DNA of 38,783 nucleotides from Betaproteobacteria bacterium (GCA_016790625.1 JAEUNB010000284.1:1-38783), one strand, 5' to 3'. Numbered from the stretch's first letter, positions 26,565-36,524 are shown. The notes: generated from the sequence alone by a model not told the origin. Numbers and translations: made by a program.

Positions 26565-28438
26565 GCGAGCGCTCCTGTGCGAGCGGGTTCAAGCGGGTTC
26601 GCATCTATTGTTGCCCCTGGCAGGGTGCCGAACGTGCCCGCCCCTTCTTCTGCCGAGAGCGCATTGGCGCGTGCGGTGACGAATAATTCGCGCCCCATGC
26701 CGAACTGGTTGTGCGTGAGCTCCGCCGTCGCGACCGGACGATTCGCCCAGTCGCGGGTATCTACGATCGATTGCAGAATCCCGGCTTCCGCGTCCAGCCG
26801 AATGATGTCGCCATTTCGCACCTTGCCCAGCGGCCCGCCGGCGACGCACTCGGGCGAGACATGGATCGCGGCGGGCACTTTGCCCGACGCACCTGACATG
26901 CGGCCATCGGTGACGAGCGCCACACGAAACCCCTTATCCTGCAGTGAGCCTAGTGCCGGAGTGAGCTTGTGCAGTTCCGGCATACCGTTGGCGCGCGGTC
27001 CCTGGAATCGCACCACCACCACGACATCACGTTCGAGTTCACCGCGCTTGAAAGCGGCAAGTACATCATCCTGGTCGTCAAATATCGCAGCCGGTGCCTC
27101 GACGATTCGATTGACCGGCTTCACCGCCGATACCTTGACTACGCTTCTCCCCAAGTTGCCTCGCAGGACCTTTAGCCCGCCGTCGGCACTGAAAGGCATT
27201 GCTGCCGGGCGAAGTACGGTTTCATCCAGGCTTTTTTCCGGCGGTGCGCGCCAGCTGATGGTGTTGCCGTCCAGCACCGGCTCGCGCGCCTGATCGGCGA
27301 GCGTTCCCCCAGCAATGGTGCGAACGTCGCCATGCAGCAGTCCGGCAGCCAGCAATTCTCGAATGACGAAGGCGCAACCGCCTGCAGCATGAAAGTGATT
27401 CACGTCTGCGGCACCATTGGGATAGATTCTCGCCAGGAGCGGCACCACGCTGGAAAGTTGGTCGAAGTCGTCCCAGTCGATTGCAATGCCTGCGGCCCGC
27501 GCGATGGCGACAAGATGAATGGTGTGATTGGTCGAGCCACCGGTGGCGAGCAAGCCAACCAGCGCATTGACCATCGCGTGCTCGTTGACCACCGAGGCAA
27601 GCGGTGTGTAGTCCCCGCCCAGGTGGCTGATGGCGGCGGCGCGTTTGGCCGCGGTACGGGTCAGTTCGTCGCGCAGCGGCGTATTGGGTGTTACGAATGC
27701 GGCGCCCGGCAAATGCAATCCCATCACTTCCATCAACAATTGATTGCTGTTGGCTGTGCCGTAAAAGGTGCAGGTGCCAGCGCCGTGATAGGCGCGGCTT
27801 TCGGCTTCCAGTAATGCGGCTCGATCCAGCTTTCCTTCGGCAAACTGCTGGCGGATCTTTGCCTTCTCGTCATTGGACAGGCCGCTGGTCATCGGTCCCG
27901 CAGGAACGAATATGGTGGGCAGGTGGCCGAACTGCAACGCGCCGATCAAGAGACCGGGAACAATCTTGTCGCAAACGCCCAGACACAGCACGGCGTCGAA
28001 CACCCCATGGGAGAGAGCAATCGCCGTGGACATGGCGATCACATCGCGCGAAAACAGGGAGAGCTCCATGCCCGGCTGGCCTTGTGTGACACCATCGCAC
28101 ATGGCAGGCACACCCCCGGCGAATTGCGCCACCGCACCAGCCTCACGTGCGGCCTGCTTGATCAGATCAGGATATCGCGCCAGCGGCTGATGCGCCGAAA
28201 GCATGTCGTTGTAAGCGGAAACAATGCCGATATTGGGCTGACGTACTTCGCGCAACACCAGTTTTTCATGGGCAGGTTCTGCGGCAAAAGCGTGGGCGAG
28301 GTTGGTGCATGAAATCCGGCCACGGTGGGCACCGGTCATCCTGGCGCGCTCCACTCGTGCCAGATACGCGCTGCGCGAACCAGCGCTGCGAGCGACGATC
28401 CTGCGCGTGACAGCATCGACTATGGGGTTGATGGGCAT
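26561..28438 (-). CDS. edd: 6-phosphogluconate dehydratase
   Basis: The protein of 625 aa, of usual length for Edd, dehydrates 6-phosphogluconate to KDPG with an iron-sulfur cluster. Motifs are [76 protein letters not shown] and [24 protein letters not shown] lies about 8 nt before the ATG. It heads the leftward edd-eda-zwf operon and is divergent from hexR. Its promoter contains a HexR-like palindrome. A second IlvD/Edd-family gene in the window (14017) belongs to the pentonate branch, so the two are not interchangeable. Confidence 0.95.
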   Translation of the reverse strand: MPINPIVDAVTRRIVARSAGSRSAYLARVERARMTGAHRGRISCTNLAHAFAAEPAHEKLVLREVRQPNIGIVSAYNDMLSAHQPLARYPDLIKQAAREAGAVAQFAGGVPAMCDGVTQGQPGMELSLFSRDVIAMSTAIALSHGVFDAVLCLGVCDKIVPGLLIGALQFGHLPTIFVPAGPMTSGLSNDEKAKIRQQFAEGKLDRAALLEAESRAYHGAGTCTFYGTANSNQLLMEVMGLHLPGAAFVTPNTPLRDELTRTAAKRAAAISHLGGDYTPLASVVNEHAMVNALVGLLATGGSTNHTIHLVAIARAAGIAIDWDDFDQLSSVVPLLARIYPNGAADVNHFHAAGGCAFVIRELLAAGLLHGDVRTIAGGTLADQAREPVLDGNTISWRAPPEKSLDETVLRPAAMPFSADGGLKVLRGNLGRSVVKVSAVKPVNRIVEAPAAIFDDQDDVLAAFKRGELERDVVVVVRFQGPRANGMPELHKLTPALGSLQDKGFRVALVTDGRMSGASGKVPAAIHVSPECVAGGPLGKVRNGDIIRLDAEAGILQSIVDTRDWANRPVATAELTHNQFGMGRELFVTARANALSAEEGAGTFGTLPGATIDANPLEPARTGALA

Positions 28439-28476
28439 GCCTTGCTCCGGGGTGCGCTTGGGTAACCGTTTAGGCC

Positions 28477-28504
28477 ATTGTAGTAAATCTACAGATTATT
28501 GCAA
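28477..28504 (-). promoter_or_regulatory. Promoter of edd-eda-zwf
   Basis: Reading leftwards, TTGCAA (28499-28504) and TACAAT (28477-28482) are 16 bp apart, with the -10 matching 5 of 6 consensus bases. The HexR-like site at 28479-28493 covers the spacer and most of the -10, which would block polymerase. The leader to the edd ATG is about 30 nt. Confidence 0.7.
28479..28493. promoter_or_regulatory. Candidate HexR operator
   Basis: TGTAGTAAATCTACA is a 15-bp palindrome with 5-bp arms TGTAG and CTACA and an AT-rich centre. It fits the HexR consensus I recall, close to TGTARTTWWWYTACA. It overlaps the edd promoter and lies between edd and the hexR-type gene. In related bacteria HexR leaves the site when KDPG binds. 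Confidence 0.75.
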
Positions 28505-28597
28505 TCCCCGGAAAGTCTGCGGCCAAGGGCTGCACATGGTTTTATATAGGATATTGTCGTTTAGGCTGGCCATTTTCAGTGCCGGGCGGCATTGTCG

Positions 28598-28612
28598 TGT
28601 TGACAAACTACA
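28598..28612. promoter_or_regulatory. Second, weaker HexR-like site at the hexR promoter
   Basis: TGTTGACAAACTACA shares the right arm CTACA and the AT-rich centre with the site at 28479, and matches about 12 of 15 consensus positions. It overlaps the -35 of a candidate hexR promoter, which suits self-control. The left arm is imperfect, so this call is tentative. Confidence 0.35.
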
Positions 28613-28629
28613 AGATCGGTTGCGACAAT
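28600..28629 (+). promoter_or_regulatory. Candidate promoter of hexR-pgi
   Basis: A perfect -35 (TTGACA, 28600-28605) and a -10 (GACAAT, 28624-28629) are 18 bp apart. Transcription would start near 28636, giving an untranslated leader of about 80 nt to the ATG at 28716, or a near-leaderless message if the ATG at 28638 is used. Confidence 0.5.
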
Positions 28630-28715
28630 TGTTTGGCATGAAACTTCTGCTGTTTCGAGTACCTCCGGCATCAACTTTATCGGCCCCAGTCGTATTTCAC
28701 GCCCAAAATCTGAAA

Positions 28716-29630
28716 ATGAGCCGTGCCGCAGCCAAAGCCTCCGCAAATGAGCGCGACAAGCTCGCGGCGGCCGCTCGGCCAGCGATGACCTTGCTTGATC
28801 GTATTCAGGTGCTCGTGGACACATTGCGGCCATCGGAGCAGGCAGTTGCGCGCTTTATCTTGCGTCATCCCAATATGGTGATCGGCCTTTCGTTTGGCGA
28901 AATTGCCGCCCGCGCGGGCGTCAGCCAGCCAACGGTAGCCCGCTTCTGCGTTGCCGCCGGCTTCAGCGGATATCGTGACTTCAAGCTGCGCCTGGCGCAA
29001 AGCCTTGCCAAGGGCATTCCCTTTGTCCATCGCGACGTAGGTCCGCAAGACTCGATGGCCGAGGTGGGCGCAAAGGTGTTTGATCGCGGCATTGCGGCGC
29101 TGGTGACTGTGCGCAATCACTTGGACCCCGCCGCGATGGAGCGCGCCACGCAAACGCTGGCGCGGGCACGCCGGATCGAGTTTTACGGGCTTGGAAATTC
29201 CGGGATTGTTGCGATGGACGCGCAGCACAAGTTCTTTCGCCTGGGCGTACCCACGGTCGCGTACGCGGACCCGCATGTTCACGCGATGGCAGCGTCGATG
29301 CTGGCGAAAGGCGACGTGGTGGTTGCCATTTCCGGCAGCGGCCAGACGCGCGAACTGATTCGCAGCGTCGAAATTGCCCGTGACGCAGGTGCGGATGTGA
29401 TCGCCATCACCGCCAGCGGTTCGCCGCTGGCAAGGCTTGCTGCAGTGGCAATTTATGCCGATGTGCCGGAAGATCTGGATGTATATGCGCCCATGACATC
29501 GCGGCTGGTGCATCTGGCGATGATCGACGCGCTGTCGGTGGGCGTTGCGCTGGCGCGCGGGCCGGAATTGGGCGCAAGGTTGAAGCGGGCCAAACAAGTC
29601 ATTTCGGAAAGACGCATGGATGAATACTGA
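28716..29630 (+). CDS. hexR: RpiR-family regulator, HexR type
   Basis: The protein of 304 aa has an N-terminal RpiR-type HTH (about 25-100: VDTLRPSEQAVARFILRHP, EIAARAGVSQPTVARFCVA, YRDFKLRLAQSLA) and a C-terminal SIS sugar-phosphate-binding domain (about 130-260: IEFYGLGNSGIVAMDA, VVVAISGSGQTRELIRSV). Position between divergent edd and downstream pgi, plus a matching palindrome in the edd promoter, point to HexR, the repressor of Entner-Doudoroff genes that senses KDPG. Start 28716 is my choice; an in-frame ATG at 28638 would add 26 atypical residues. Neither has a good ribosome site. It overlaps pgi by 11 bp. Confidence 0.85.
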   Translation: MSRAAAKASANERDKLAAAARPAMTLLDRIQVLVDTLRPSEQAVARFILRHPNMVIGLSFGEIAARAGVSQPTVARFCVAAGFSGYRDFKLRLAQSLAKGIPFVHRDVGPQDSMAEVGAKVFDRGIAALVTVRNHLDPAAMERATQTLARARRIEFYGLGNSGIVAMDAQHKFFRLGVPTVAYADPHVHAMAASMLAKGDVVVAISGSGQTRELIRSVEIARDAGADVIAITASGSPLARLAAVAIYADVPEDLDVYAPMTSRLVHLAMIDALSVGVALARGPELGARLKRAKQVISERRMDEY

Positions 29631-31281
29631 TAGCGCAAATTCCGGCGGGCGCCGTACCGTGGCCTGGCAGGCAGTTCAGGATCATGTCGCCCGTGTCTCG
29701 GCAACGCCGATCCGCCGCTGGTTTGAGCTTGAACCGCGGCGGTTTGAAGCCATGTCGCTGGAGGCTGCCGGCTTGTTTGTCGACTTCTCGAAAAATCGCA
29801 TTGACGCGCCGACCTTGCAAAAGCTGATCGATTTGGCGCGCGCCTCCGATGTAGAAAACAGACGTGACGCCATGTTTGTCGGTGAACGAATAAACATTAC
29901 CGAGAACCGTAGTGTCCTACACACGGCACTCCGTAACCTGACGCAGCCTGAATTAATCGTGGGTGGCGTCAATGTGCTGGCAGACATACGACAAGTACGG
30001 CAGCAGATGTTTGCTTTCGCTGAACGGGTGCGCAGTGGCGACTGGTTGGGCCATAGCGGCAAACCCGTTACTGACGTGGTTAATATTGGGATTGGCGGCT
30101 CGGATCTGGGACCGCGCATGGTGTGTGAGGCGCTGAAATCGTTTGCGCACCCGCGATTGCGTATGCACTTCGTTGCCAACATCGATGGCGACGCGCTGGC
30201 CGATGTCCTGAAATCGGTTGATCCCGAGCGGACACTATTTATAGTTGCCTCCAAGACTTTCACCACCATCGAAACGCTGACCAATGCGCACTCGGCTAGG
30301 CGCTGGTTTCTGGACAAAGGTGGCTCAGAGAAGGACATCGCCCGGCATTTTGTCGCGGTGTCGACCAACCGCGATGCCGTGGCTGGATTCGGAATCGATC
30401 CCGCCAACATGTTTCCATTCTGGGATTGGGTCGGTGGACGTTATTCCTTGTGGTCGTCCATTGGCTTGTCGATCGTTCTATGCATCGGACCTGCGCAGTT
30501 CGAGGAGTTGCTACGCGGCGCAGAGGCCATGGACAAACATTTCCGGAGTGCGCCGCTGGAGGCGAACATGCCGGTGATCATGGCGATGATAGGCGTCTGG
30601 TATCGCAATTTCCTTGATGCCTCGAGCATTGCCGTGCTGCCCTACGCGGAACATCTGCATCGATTGCCGGCATATCTGCAACAGCTGGACATGGAGAGCA
30701 ATGGCAAGTCGGTGACACGCGACGGTGCGCGCGTGAATCATTCAACCGGACCGATTGTCTGGGGCGAGCCCGGCACCAATGGCCAGCACGCATTTTTTCA
30801 ACTGCTGCATCAGGGTAGCGAGCTGGTGCCGATCGATTTCATCCTGCCGGTGGAGCCCACACACGGCCTGTCCGCGCATCACCAGCTGCTGGTGGCCAAT
30901 TGCCTTGCGCAGGGCAGCGCCCTGATGAATGGCAAGAGCCTCGATGAAGTTCGCGCAGAGCTCGTTGCAAAGGGAGTTGCCAATACAGAAATTGATCGGC
31001 TGGCTTTGCATCGAAGCTTTGAGGGCAATCGCCCGAGCAACACCTTGTTGTTGAACCGCCTTGATGCGGCCTCGCTGGGCGCGTTGATTGCCTTGTACGA
31101 GCATAAGGTGTTTGTCCAAGGCGTGATCTGGAACGTCAATTCGTTTGATCAATGGGGCGTCGAGCTCGGCAAAGTCGTCGCGACCGACATCGGCGACATC
31201 CTTGCAGGACGCAGCGCGGCTACCAATTTGGACCCGTCCACGCAGGGATTGGTCGCGCGAATTCTGGCCAAGGGCAAGTAG
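29620..31281 (+). CDS. pgi: Glucose-6-phosphate isomerase
   Basis: The protein of 553 aa, of usual length, interconverts glucose 6-phosphate and fructose 6-phosphate. Motifs are GERINITENRSVLHTALR, VVNIGIGGSDLGPRMVCEAL, FIVASKTFTTIETLTNA, the signature GGRYSLWSSIGLSI and the C-terminal QWGVELGK. Its start overlaps the end of hexR by 11 bp, so the two are translated together. With zwf and pgl nearby, it would let fructose 6-phosphate return to the Entner-Doudoroff cycle. Confidence 0.96.
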   Translation: MNTDSANSGGRRTVAWQAVQDHVARVSATPIRRWFELEPRRFEAMSLEAAGLFVDFSKNRIDAPTLQKLIDLARASDVENRRDAMFVGERINITENRSVLHTALRNLTQPELIVGGVNVLADIRQVRQQMFAFAERVRSGDWLGHSGKPVTDVVNIGIGGSDLGPRMVCEALKSFAHPRLRMHFVANIDGDALADVLKSVDPERTLFIVASKTFTTIETLTNAHSARRWFLDKGGSEKDIARHFVAVSTNRDAVAGFGIDPANMFPFWDWVGGRYSLWSSIGLSIVLCIGPAQFEELLRGAEAMDKHFRSAPLEANMPVIMAMIGVWYRNFLDASSIAVLPYAEHLHRLPAYLQQLDMESNGKSVTRDGARVNHSTGPIVWGEPGTNGQHAFFQLLHQGSELVPIDFILPVEPTHGLSAHHQLLVANCLAQGSALMNGKSLDEVRAELVAKGVANTEIDRLALHRSFEGNRPSNTLLLNRLDAASLGALIALYEHKVFVQGVIWNVNSFDQWGVELGKVVATDIGDILAGRSAATNLDPSTQGLVARILAKGK

Positions 31282-31306
31282 CGGTTAATGGCCGTCGCGC
31301 ATCCCC

Positions 31307-31325
31307 GGGGGCGAGAGTGGCCCCC
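31307..31325. terminator. GC hairpin after pgi, weak terminator candidate
   Basis: GGGGGC (31307-31312) pairs with GCCCCC (31320-31325) across a 7-nt loop, 26 bp after the pgi stop. No T-run follows, so it would be a poor intrinsic terminator. It lies just upstream of the groES promoter. Confidence 0.35.
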
Positions 31326-31332
31326 AGTGGAC

Positions 31333-31361
31333 TTGAAATCTTCCGATATGCACCTTACTAT
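31333..31361 (+). promoter_or_regulatory. groESL promoter, sigma70 with sigma32-like -35
   Basis: TTGAAA (31333-31338) and TACTAT (31356-31361) are 17 bp apart. One base upstream extends the -35 to CTTGAAA, the heat-shock sigma32 -35. The -10 shares its last base with the CIRCE operator. The leader to groES is about 100 nt. Confidence 0.7.
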
Positions 31362-31387
31362 TAGCACTCCATTGGGTTGAGTGCTAA
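31361..31387. promoter_or_regulatory. CIRCE operator for HrcA
   Basis: TTAGCACTC (31361-31369), nine bases, then GAGTGCTAA (31379-31387): both arms are a perfect match to the CIRCE consensus. HrcA bound here represses groESL, with GroEL acting as its helper. The operator begins at the end of the -10, so it covers the start of transcription. Confidence 0.95.
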
Positions 31388-31467
31388 CATAGCGCTCCCC
31401 AAAGATTTCTCCAGATCTAAAAATCTGGTTTTTCTTGTAAATCAATGTGTTAATCAAGGAGTGAGCT

Positions 31468-31755
31468 ATGAAATTGCGTCCTTTGCACGATCGCGTGATC
31501 GTTAAGCGTCTGGAAGAAGAACGGAAAACCGCCTCGGGCATCGTAATCCCCGACACTGCTGCTGAAAAGCCGGACCAAGGTGAAGTTCTGGCAGTTGGCC
31601 CGGGCAAGAAGAACGAAGAAGGCAAGGTTTCCCCGGTCGATGTCAAAGTCGGCGACAAGATTCTGTTCGGCAAATATGCCGGCACGACCGTGAAAGTTGA
31701 CGGCGACGAACTGCTCGTCATGCGCGAAGAAGACATCATGGCCGTTGTCGGCTGA
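31468..31755 (+). CDS. groES: Co-chaperonin GroES
   Basis: The protein of 95 aa, the usual length, is the lid of the GroEL chamber and acts in the cytoplasm as a seven-membered ring. Motifs are [14 protein letters not shown], the mobile loop [15 protein letters not shown] and the C-terminal [22 protein letters not shown] less its final residues. AAGGAG lies 7 nt before the ATG. groEL follows after 50 bp in the same operon. Expression is governed by the CIRCE site and the sigma32-like promoter. Confidence 0.98.
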   Translation: MKLRPLHDRVIVKRLEEERKTASGIVIPDTAAEKPDQGEVLAVGPGKKNEEGKVSPVDVKVGDKILFGKYAGTTVKVDGDELLVMREEDIMAVVG

Positions 31756-31799
31756 TCGTACTTCGCTCCTTCTTCCTACTGAACTCTCAAACGAGGTAA

Positions 31800-33443
<1,644 letters not shown>

Positions 33444-33450
33444 TTCGATT

Positions 33451-33480
33451 CGGGCAAAAGTAAAAACCTACTTTTGCCCG
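33451..33480. terminator. Hairpin 1 after groEL
   Basis: CGGGCAAAAGTA (33451-33462) and TACTTTTGCCCG (33469-33480) form a perfect 12-bp stem with a 6-nt loop. No T-run follows directly. It begins 7 bp after the groEL stop codon and is the first of three hairpins in a row. Confidence 0.65.
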
Positions 33481-33492
33481 GTTCAGTCCAGT

Positions 33493-33522
33493 AAAAATCG
33501 CAGGCAAAGCCTGACGATTTTT
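33493..33522. terminator. Hairpin 2 after groEL
   Basis: AAAAATCG plus CAGGC pairs with GCCTG plus CGATTTTT, with one unpaired A, around a 3-nt AAA loop. A-run on the left and T-run on the right suit termination in either direction. Confidence 0.65.
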
Positions 33523-33534
33523 GAAAGTAACACC

Positions 33535-33564
33535 AACAAAAGCTGGCGAAAGCCGGCTTTTGTT
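33535..33564 (+). terminator. Hairpin 3 after groEL, likely terminator
   Basis: AACAAAAGCTGGC (33535-33547) pairs with GCCGGCTTTTGTT (33552-33564), with one T-G wobble and a GAAA tetraloop. TTG and further T-rich sequence follow. It lies 27 bp before the next gene and looks like the final stop signal of the groESL operon. Confidence 0.7.
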
Positions 33565-33590
33565 TTGTGCGCGTGGCGTAAGATGCGCGC

Positions 33591-34805
33591 ATGAAACATA
33601 TCCTGGTGGTTGAAGATGATGCGGTGATGCGTGAATTCATTTCGCGCAGTTTGGCCGCGCGCGGATTTGAGGCGTCGATGGCGCGCAGTGGCCAGGAGGC
33701 GCTGCAACAGCTGCGGGCCAAGCCGACCGCGGTCGTCATCACCGACATTCGCATGCCAAGTATGGACGGCTTCAGCTTTGCTCGTGCGCTGCGGCGTGAG
33801 CCGGCAATCGGCAGTCCCGACATTATTTTTGTCTCCAGCATGGACGAACGCGAACACTACCGGCGCGCCATGCATGTGGGGGCCGCGGACTACTTGGCAA
33901 AGCCCTTCAAGTCGCAGGAAATTGCCGACGCGGTCACTCGCTGCTTCGAGTCCCGCGCCGAACGCAGGCTGGATATCCCCACCGAGCAGGGGCAGACGCT
34001 GGCCAGCCTGCCACGCATCCCGGGTTATGAAATCGTGCAGAAGCTGGGCGAGGGCGCGGCATCACAGGTTTTTCTCGCCACGCATATTGCAAGCCGCGAA
34101 CAGCACGCGCTAAAGATACTTCGGTTGGCCGGGCTGAATGCATCGTCACAGGAAGACATCAATCGCTTTCTGGCTGAGTACGCCATGCTCTCCCGCTTGT
34201 CGCACTCGAATGTCGCGCGGGTCTATGAACATGGCATGGGTGATCAATGCCTGTATATCGGTATGGAGCATCTGCCGGGAGGCGATTTGCGGCTGGACAT
34301 CGAGGCCGGCATGTCACCCGAGCAGGCGCAGCATCGGGCAGCCGAAATCGCGTCGGCGCTGGGCGCGATTCACGACGCGGGCATCATTCATCGCGATCTC
34401 AAGCCGGCCAATATCCTGATGCGCATGACGGGCGAGGCGGTTATCGCTGACTTTGGCATTGCCAAGCAACTGGGCGAAGCACTTGCACTGACGCAGCACG
34501 ACGTGGCGGTTGGCACGCCGTATTACATGAGCCCCGAGCAGGCGCGCGGTGGCGTGATCGGTCCGTTCAGTGACATTTATGCGTTGGGAGTCTTGTACTT
34601 CGAGATGCTGACAGGACGGCGTCCTTACGATGCCAACTCTCCCAACGAGTTGATGGGCCGTCATCTGAATGCTCCCATTCCGTTGCTGCCGACTCGTGTT
34701 GAAAAATATCAGCCAGTCATTGATCGATTGATGGCGAAAATCCCCAGCGAGCGATACGCCAATGCGGAAGATGCACGCAAGGCAATCCTGGGGTTGACCG
34801 GGTAG
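33591..34805 (+). CDS. Receiver domain fused to a Ser/Thr protein kinase
   Basis: The protein of 404 aa has a receiver domain (about 1-122; D9/D10 pocket, D52 phosphoacceptor in ITDIRMP, K104 in YLAKPF), a short linker, then a Hanks-type kinase (about 144-402). Every kinase landmark is present: GEGAAS loop (153-158), K175 (ALKIL), E196, HRDLKPAN (267-274), DFG (287-289) and GTPYYMSPEQ (308-317). It is therefore probably active. The layout suggests a two-component phosphorelay controlling a Ser/Thr kinase. No transmembrane segment is seen. No histidine kinase lies directly beside it; the nearest is at 37201. No strong ribosome site precedes the ATG. Targets are unknown. Confidence 0.9.
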   Translation: MKHILVVEDDAVMREFISRSLAARGFEASMARSGQEALQQLRAKPTAVVITDIRMPSMDGFSFARALRREPAIGSPDIIFVSSMDEREHYRRAMHVGAADYLAKPFKSQEIADAVTRCFESRAERRLDIPTEQGQTLASLPRIPGYEIVQKLGEGAASQVFLATHIASREQHALKILRLAGLNASSQEDINRFLAEYAMLSRLSHSNVARVYEHGMGDQCLYIGMEHLPGGDLRLDIEAGMSPEQAQHRAAEIASALGAIHDAGIIHRDLKPANILMRMTGEAVIADFGIAKQLGEALALTQHDVAVGTPYYMSPEQARGGVIGPFSDIYALGVLYFEMLTGRRPYDANSPNELMGRHLNAPIPLLPTRVEKYQPVIDRLMAKIPSERYANAEDARKAILGLTG

Positions 34806-34811
34806 CGTCAG

Positions 34812-35864
34812 CTACATTTTTCGCTCGTGGTCCAGCAGCCACTGCTTGCGCGCCAGTCCGCCACCATAACCGGTCAGCGATCCGTCACTGCCGATCACAC
34901 GGTGGCACGGAATGATGATGCCGCGAAAGTTGTCGCCATTGGCACGCGCCACGGCACGCACTGCCTTGGGTTCACCGATCAACCGCGCTATTTCGGTGTA
35001 AGAGCGCGTCTCTCCCGTAGGGATGCGCAGCAGCTGATCCCACACCTGGCGCTGGAAGTCGGTGCCGCGCCGCGCGAGGGGCAAAGTGAATGTTTTTCGT
35101 TTGCCGGCAAAGTACTCGCCAATTTCCTTCTCGGCTTGAGCGAGGACGCGATGCTCGCCCGGCACGATGACAAATTTCGTACGTGCCCGCAGGCGCACGA
35201 TTTCCCGCTCCAGCCCGCGACGATCCACCCAGTCGAACACATACAGTCCATCGTCATCGGCCAGCGCCAGTATCGGACCCAGCGGCGATTCGATCCATTT
35301 GGCCAGCAGGCAGTGCACATGGCTCGCCTTTGAAGGTGGCGTTCCAAACAGTTTGCTGAATGCTTCGCGAAAACCACTGGCGGATTCAAAGCCGTGATCC
35401 AGTTGTGTATCCAGCACATTGACTCCTTTCCTGACTGCAGCCAGCGCCGAACCCATGCGCCGTGCGCGTTGGTAAGCCTGAAACGACATGCCGAAATGGC
35501 GCTGAAACTGGCGCCGCGCCGTTGATGGATCAATGCCCATGTCGATCAGGTCGCGCTCGCGCAGGCGATCGGAAGGATTTGCCTCGACTTGCCTGCGAAG
35601 CCGTTCCACCAGTGTCGGCACTTCCCCGCTGGTATTCATCGGCTTGCAGCGCAGGCAGGGGCGAAAGCCGGCATGCAACGCCTCGCTCTTGCCGGGGAAG
35701 AACTCTACATTCTTGCGCAGCGGCTTTCGTGCCGAGCATATCGGCCGGCAAAAGACGCCGGTGGTTTTGACACCAAGATAAAAGATGCCCTCATAGGACG
35801 AATCCCGGTTCTGCAGGGCGCGCCAGAATTCGTTCTCCCGCTCGGCAAATGCTTTTTGTTTCAT
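34812..35864 (-). CDS. ada: Ada: adaptive-response regulator and O6-methylguanine-DNA methyltransferase
   Basis: The protein of 350 aa has all three parts of Ada. The N-terminal zinc domain has C39, C43, C70 and C73 (TGVFCRPICSARKP, FRPCLRC), where C39 takes methyl groups from phosphotriesters. An AraC-type HTH region (about 95-180) follows, with FGMSFQAYQRARRMG. The C-terminal methyltransferase carries the PCHRV motif with acceptor C320. It repairs alkylated DNA and activates its own regulon. Its stop lies 6 bp from that of the converging kinase gene. Confidence 0.95.
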   Translation of the reverse strand: MKQKAFAERENEFWRALQNRDSSYEGIFYLGVKTTGVFCRPICSARKPLRKNVEFFPGKSEALHAGFRPCLRCKPMNTSGEVPTLVERLRRQVEANPSDRLRERDLIDMGIDPSTARRQFQRHFGMSFQAYQRARRMGSALAAVRKGVNVLDTQLDHGFESASGFREAFSKLFGTPPSKASHVHCLLAKWIESPLGPILALADDDGLYVFDWVDRRGLEREIVRLRARTKFVIVPGEHRVLAQAEKEIGEYFAGKRKTFTLPLARRGTDFQRQVWDQLLRIPTGETRSYTEIARLIGEPKAVRAVARANGDNFRGIIIPCHRVIGSDGSLTGYGGGLARKQWLLDHERKM

Positions 35865-36007
35865 GCCCGCATTCTATGCGGCGGTTCCCTTTGCGGCGAC
35901 CGATTTTCAGGCAGCAATTTCCGGCCTGTGATTTAATATTTGCGGCTCAAAGCAAGCCAACTGGTTTGACAGCTACAACCTCACTCATAGAAACCTCTGG
36001 AGACTTC

Positions 36008-36457
36008 ATGAAAAAGACCATCAGCATCGCTGCCGCTCTCTTGATCGGCATTTCCGGCGCCGCTTTTGCGCAGAAGCAGGACGCACCGAAGCCCGCCGCC
36101 GCACCGGCCGCCAAAGCCGATGCCAAGGCAGCCCCGGCACCTGCAGCCAAGGCTGACGCTAAAGCCGCTCCCGCCGCCGAAGCCAAGAAAGAGCCGCTGG
36201 ACCTGAACACCGCGTCGGAAAAAGATCTGGTCGCGCTGCCGAAGATCGGCGAAGCGAAGGCCAAAGCCATCATCAAAGCTCGTCCGTTCGGCGGCAAGGA
36301 TGAACTGGTTGCCAAGAAAATCCTGACGCAAGCCGAATACGACGGCATCAAGGATTTGATCATCGCCAAGCAGGCGAAGAAGGAAGAGCCAAAGAAGGAA
36401 GAACCGAAAAAGGAAGCCAAGAAAGAAGAGCCGAAGAAAGACGAAAAGAAGAAGTAA
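36008..36457 (+). CDS. Exported helix-hairpin-helix protein with charged repeats
   Basis: The protein of 149 aa has a signal peptide (MKKTISIAAALLIGISGAAF then AQ). An Ala/Lys/Pro-rich linker with repeats of the type APAAKADAKA follows (about 28-63). Next is a ComEA-like helix-hairpin-helix domain, PLDLNTASEKDLVALPKIGE and beyond (about 64-115). A Lys/Glu tail with repeated KKEEPK units ends the protein. HHH domains of this type bind DNA without sequence preference. A periplasmic or cell-surface DNA-binding role, as in natural transformation, is possible. GGAG lies 6 nt upstream of the ATG, which supports this start over an in-frame one 159 bp earlier. A terminator follows. Confidence 0.85.
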   Translation: MKKTISIAAALLIGISGAAFAQKQDAPKPAAAPAAKADAKAAPAPAAKADAKAAPAAEAKKEPLDLNTASEKDLVALPKIGEAKAKAIIKARPFGGKDELVAKKILTQAEYDGIKDLIIAKQAKKEEPKKEEPKKEAKKEEPKKDEKKK

Positions 36458-36480
36458 TTCGCGGCTATCTGATTGCATCG

Positions 36481-36508
36481 AAACAGGGCAGCGTCGCTGC
36501 CCTGTTTT
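36481..36508 (+). terminator. Terminator after the helix-hairpin-helix gene
   Basis: AAACAGGGCAGC (36481-36492) and GCTGCCCTGTTTT (36496-36508) form a perfect stem with a 3-nt loop, followed by GTTTTATG. This is a classic intrinsic terminator. It lies 17 bp before the ATG of the following regulator gene. Confidence 0.88.
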
Positions 36509-36524
36509 GTTTTATGCTTTTGCC

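Noticed and set aside
28677-29597. 306-codon open frame on the minus strand across hexR
   Set aside because: It runs opposite a gene with clear HTH and SIS domains; its own sequence is His/Arg-rich and unlike any family.
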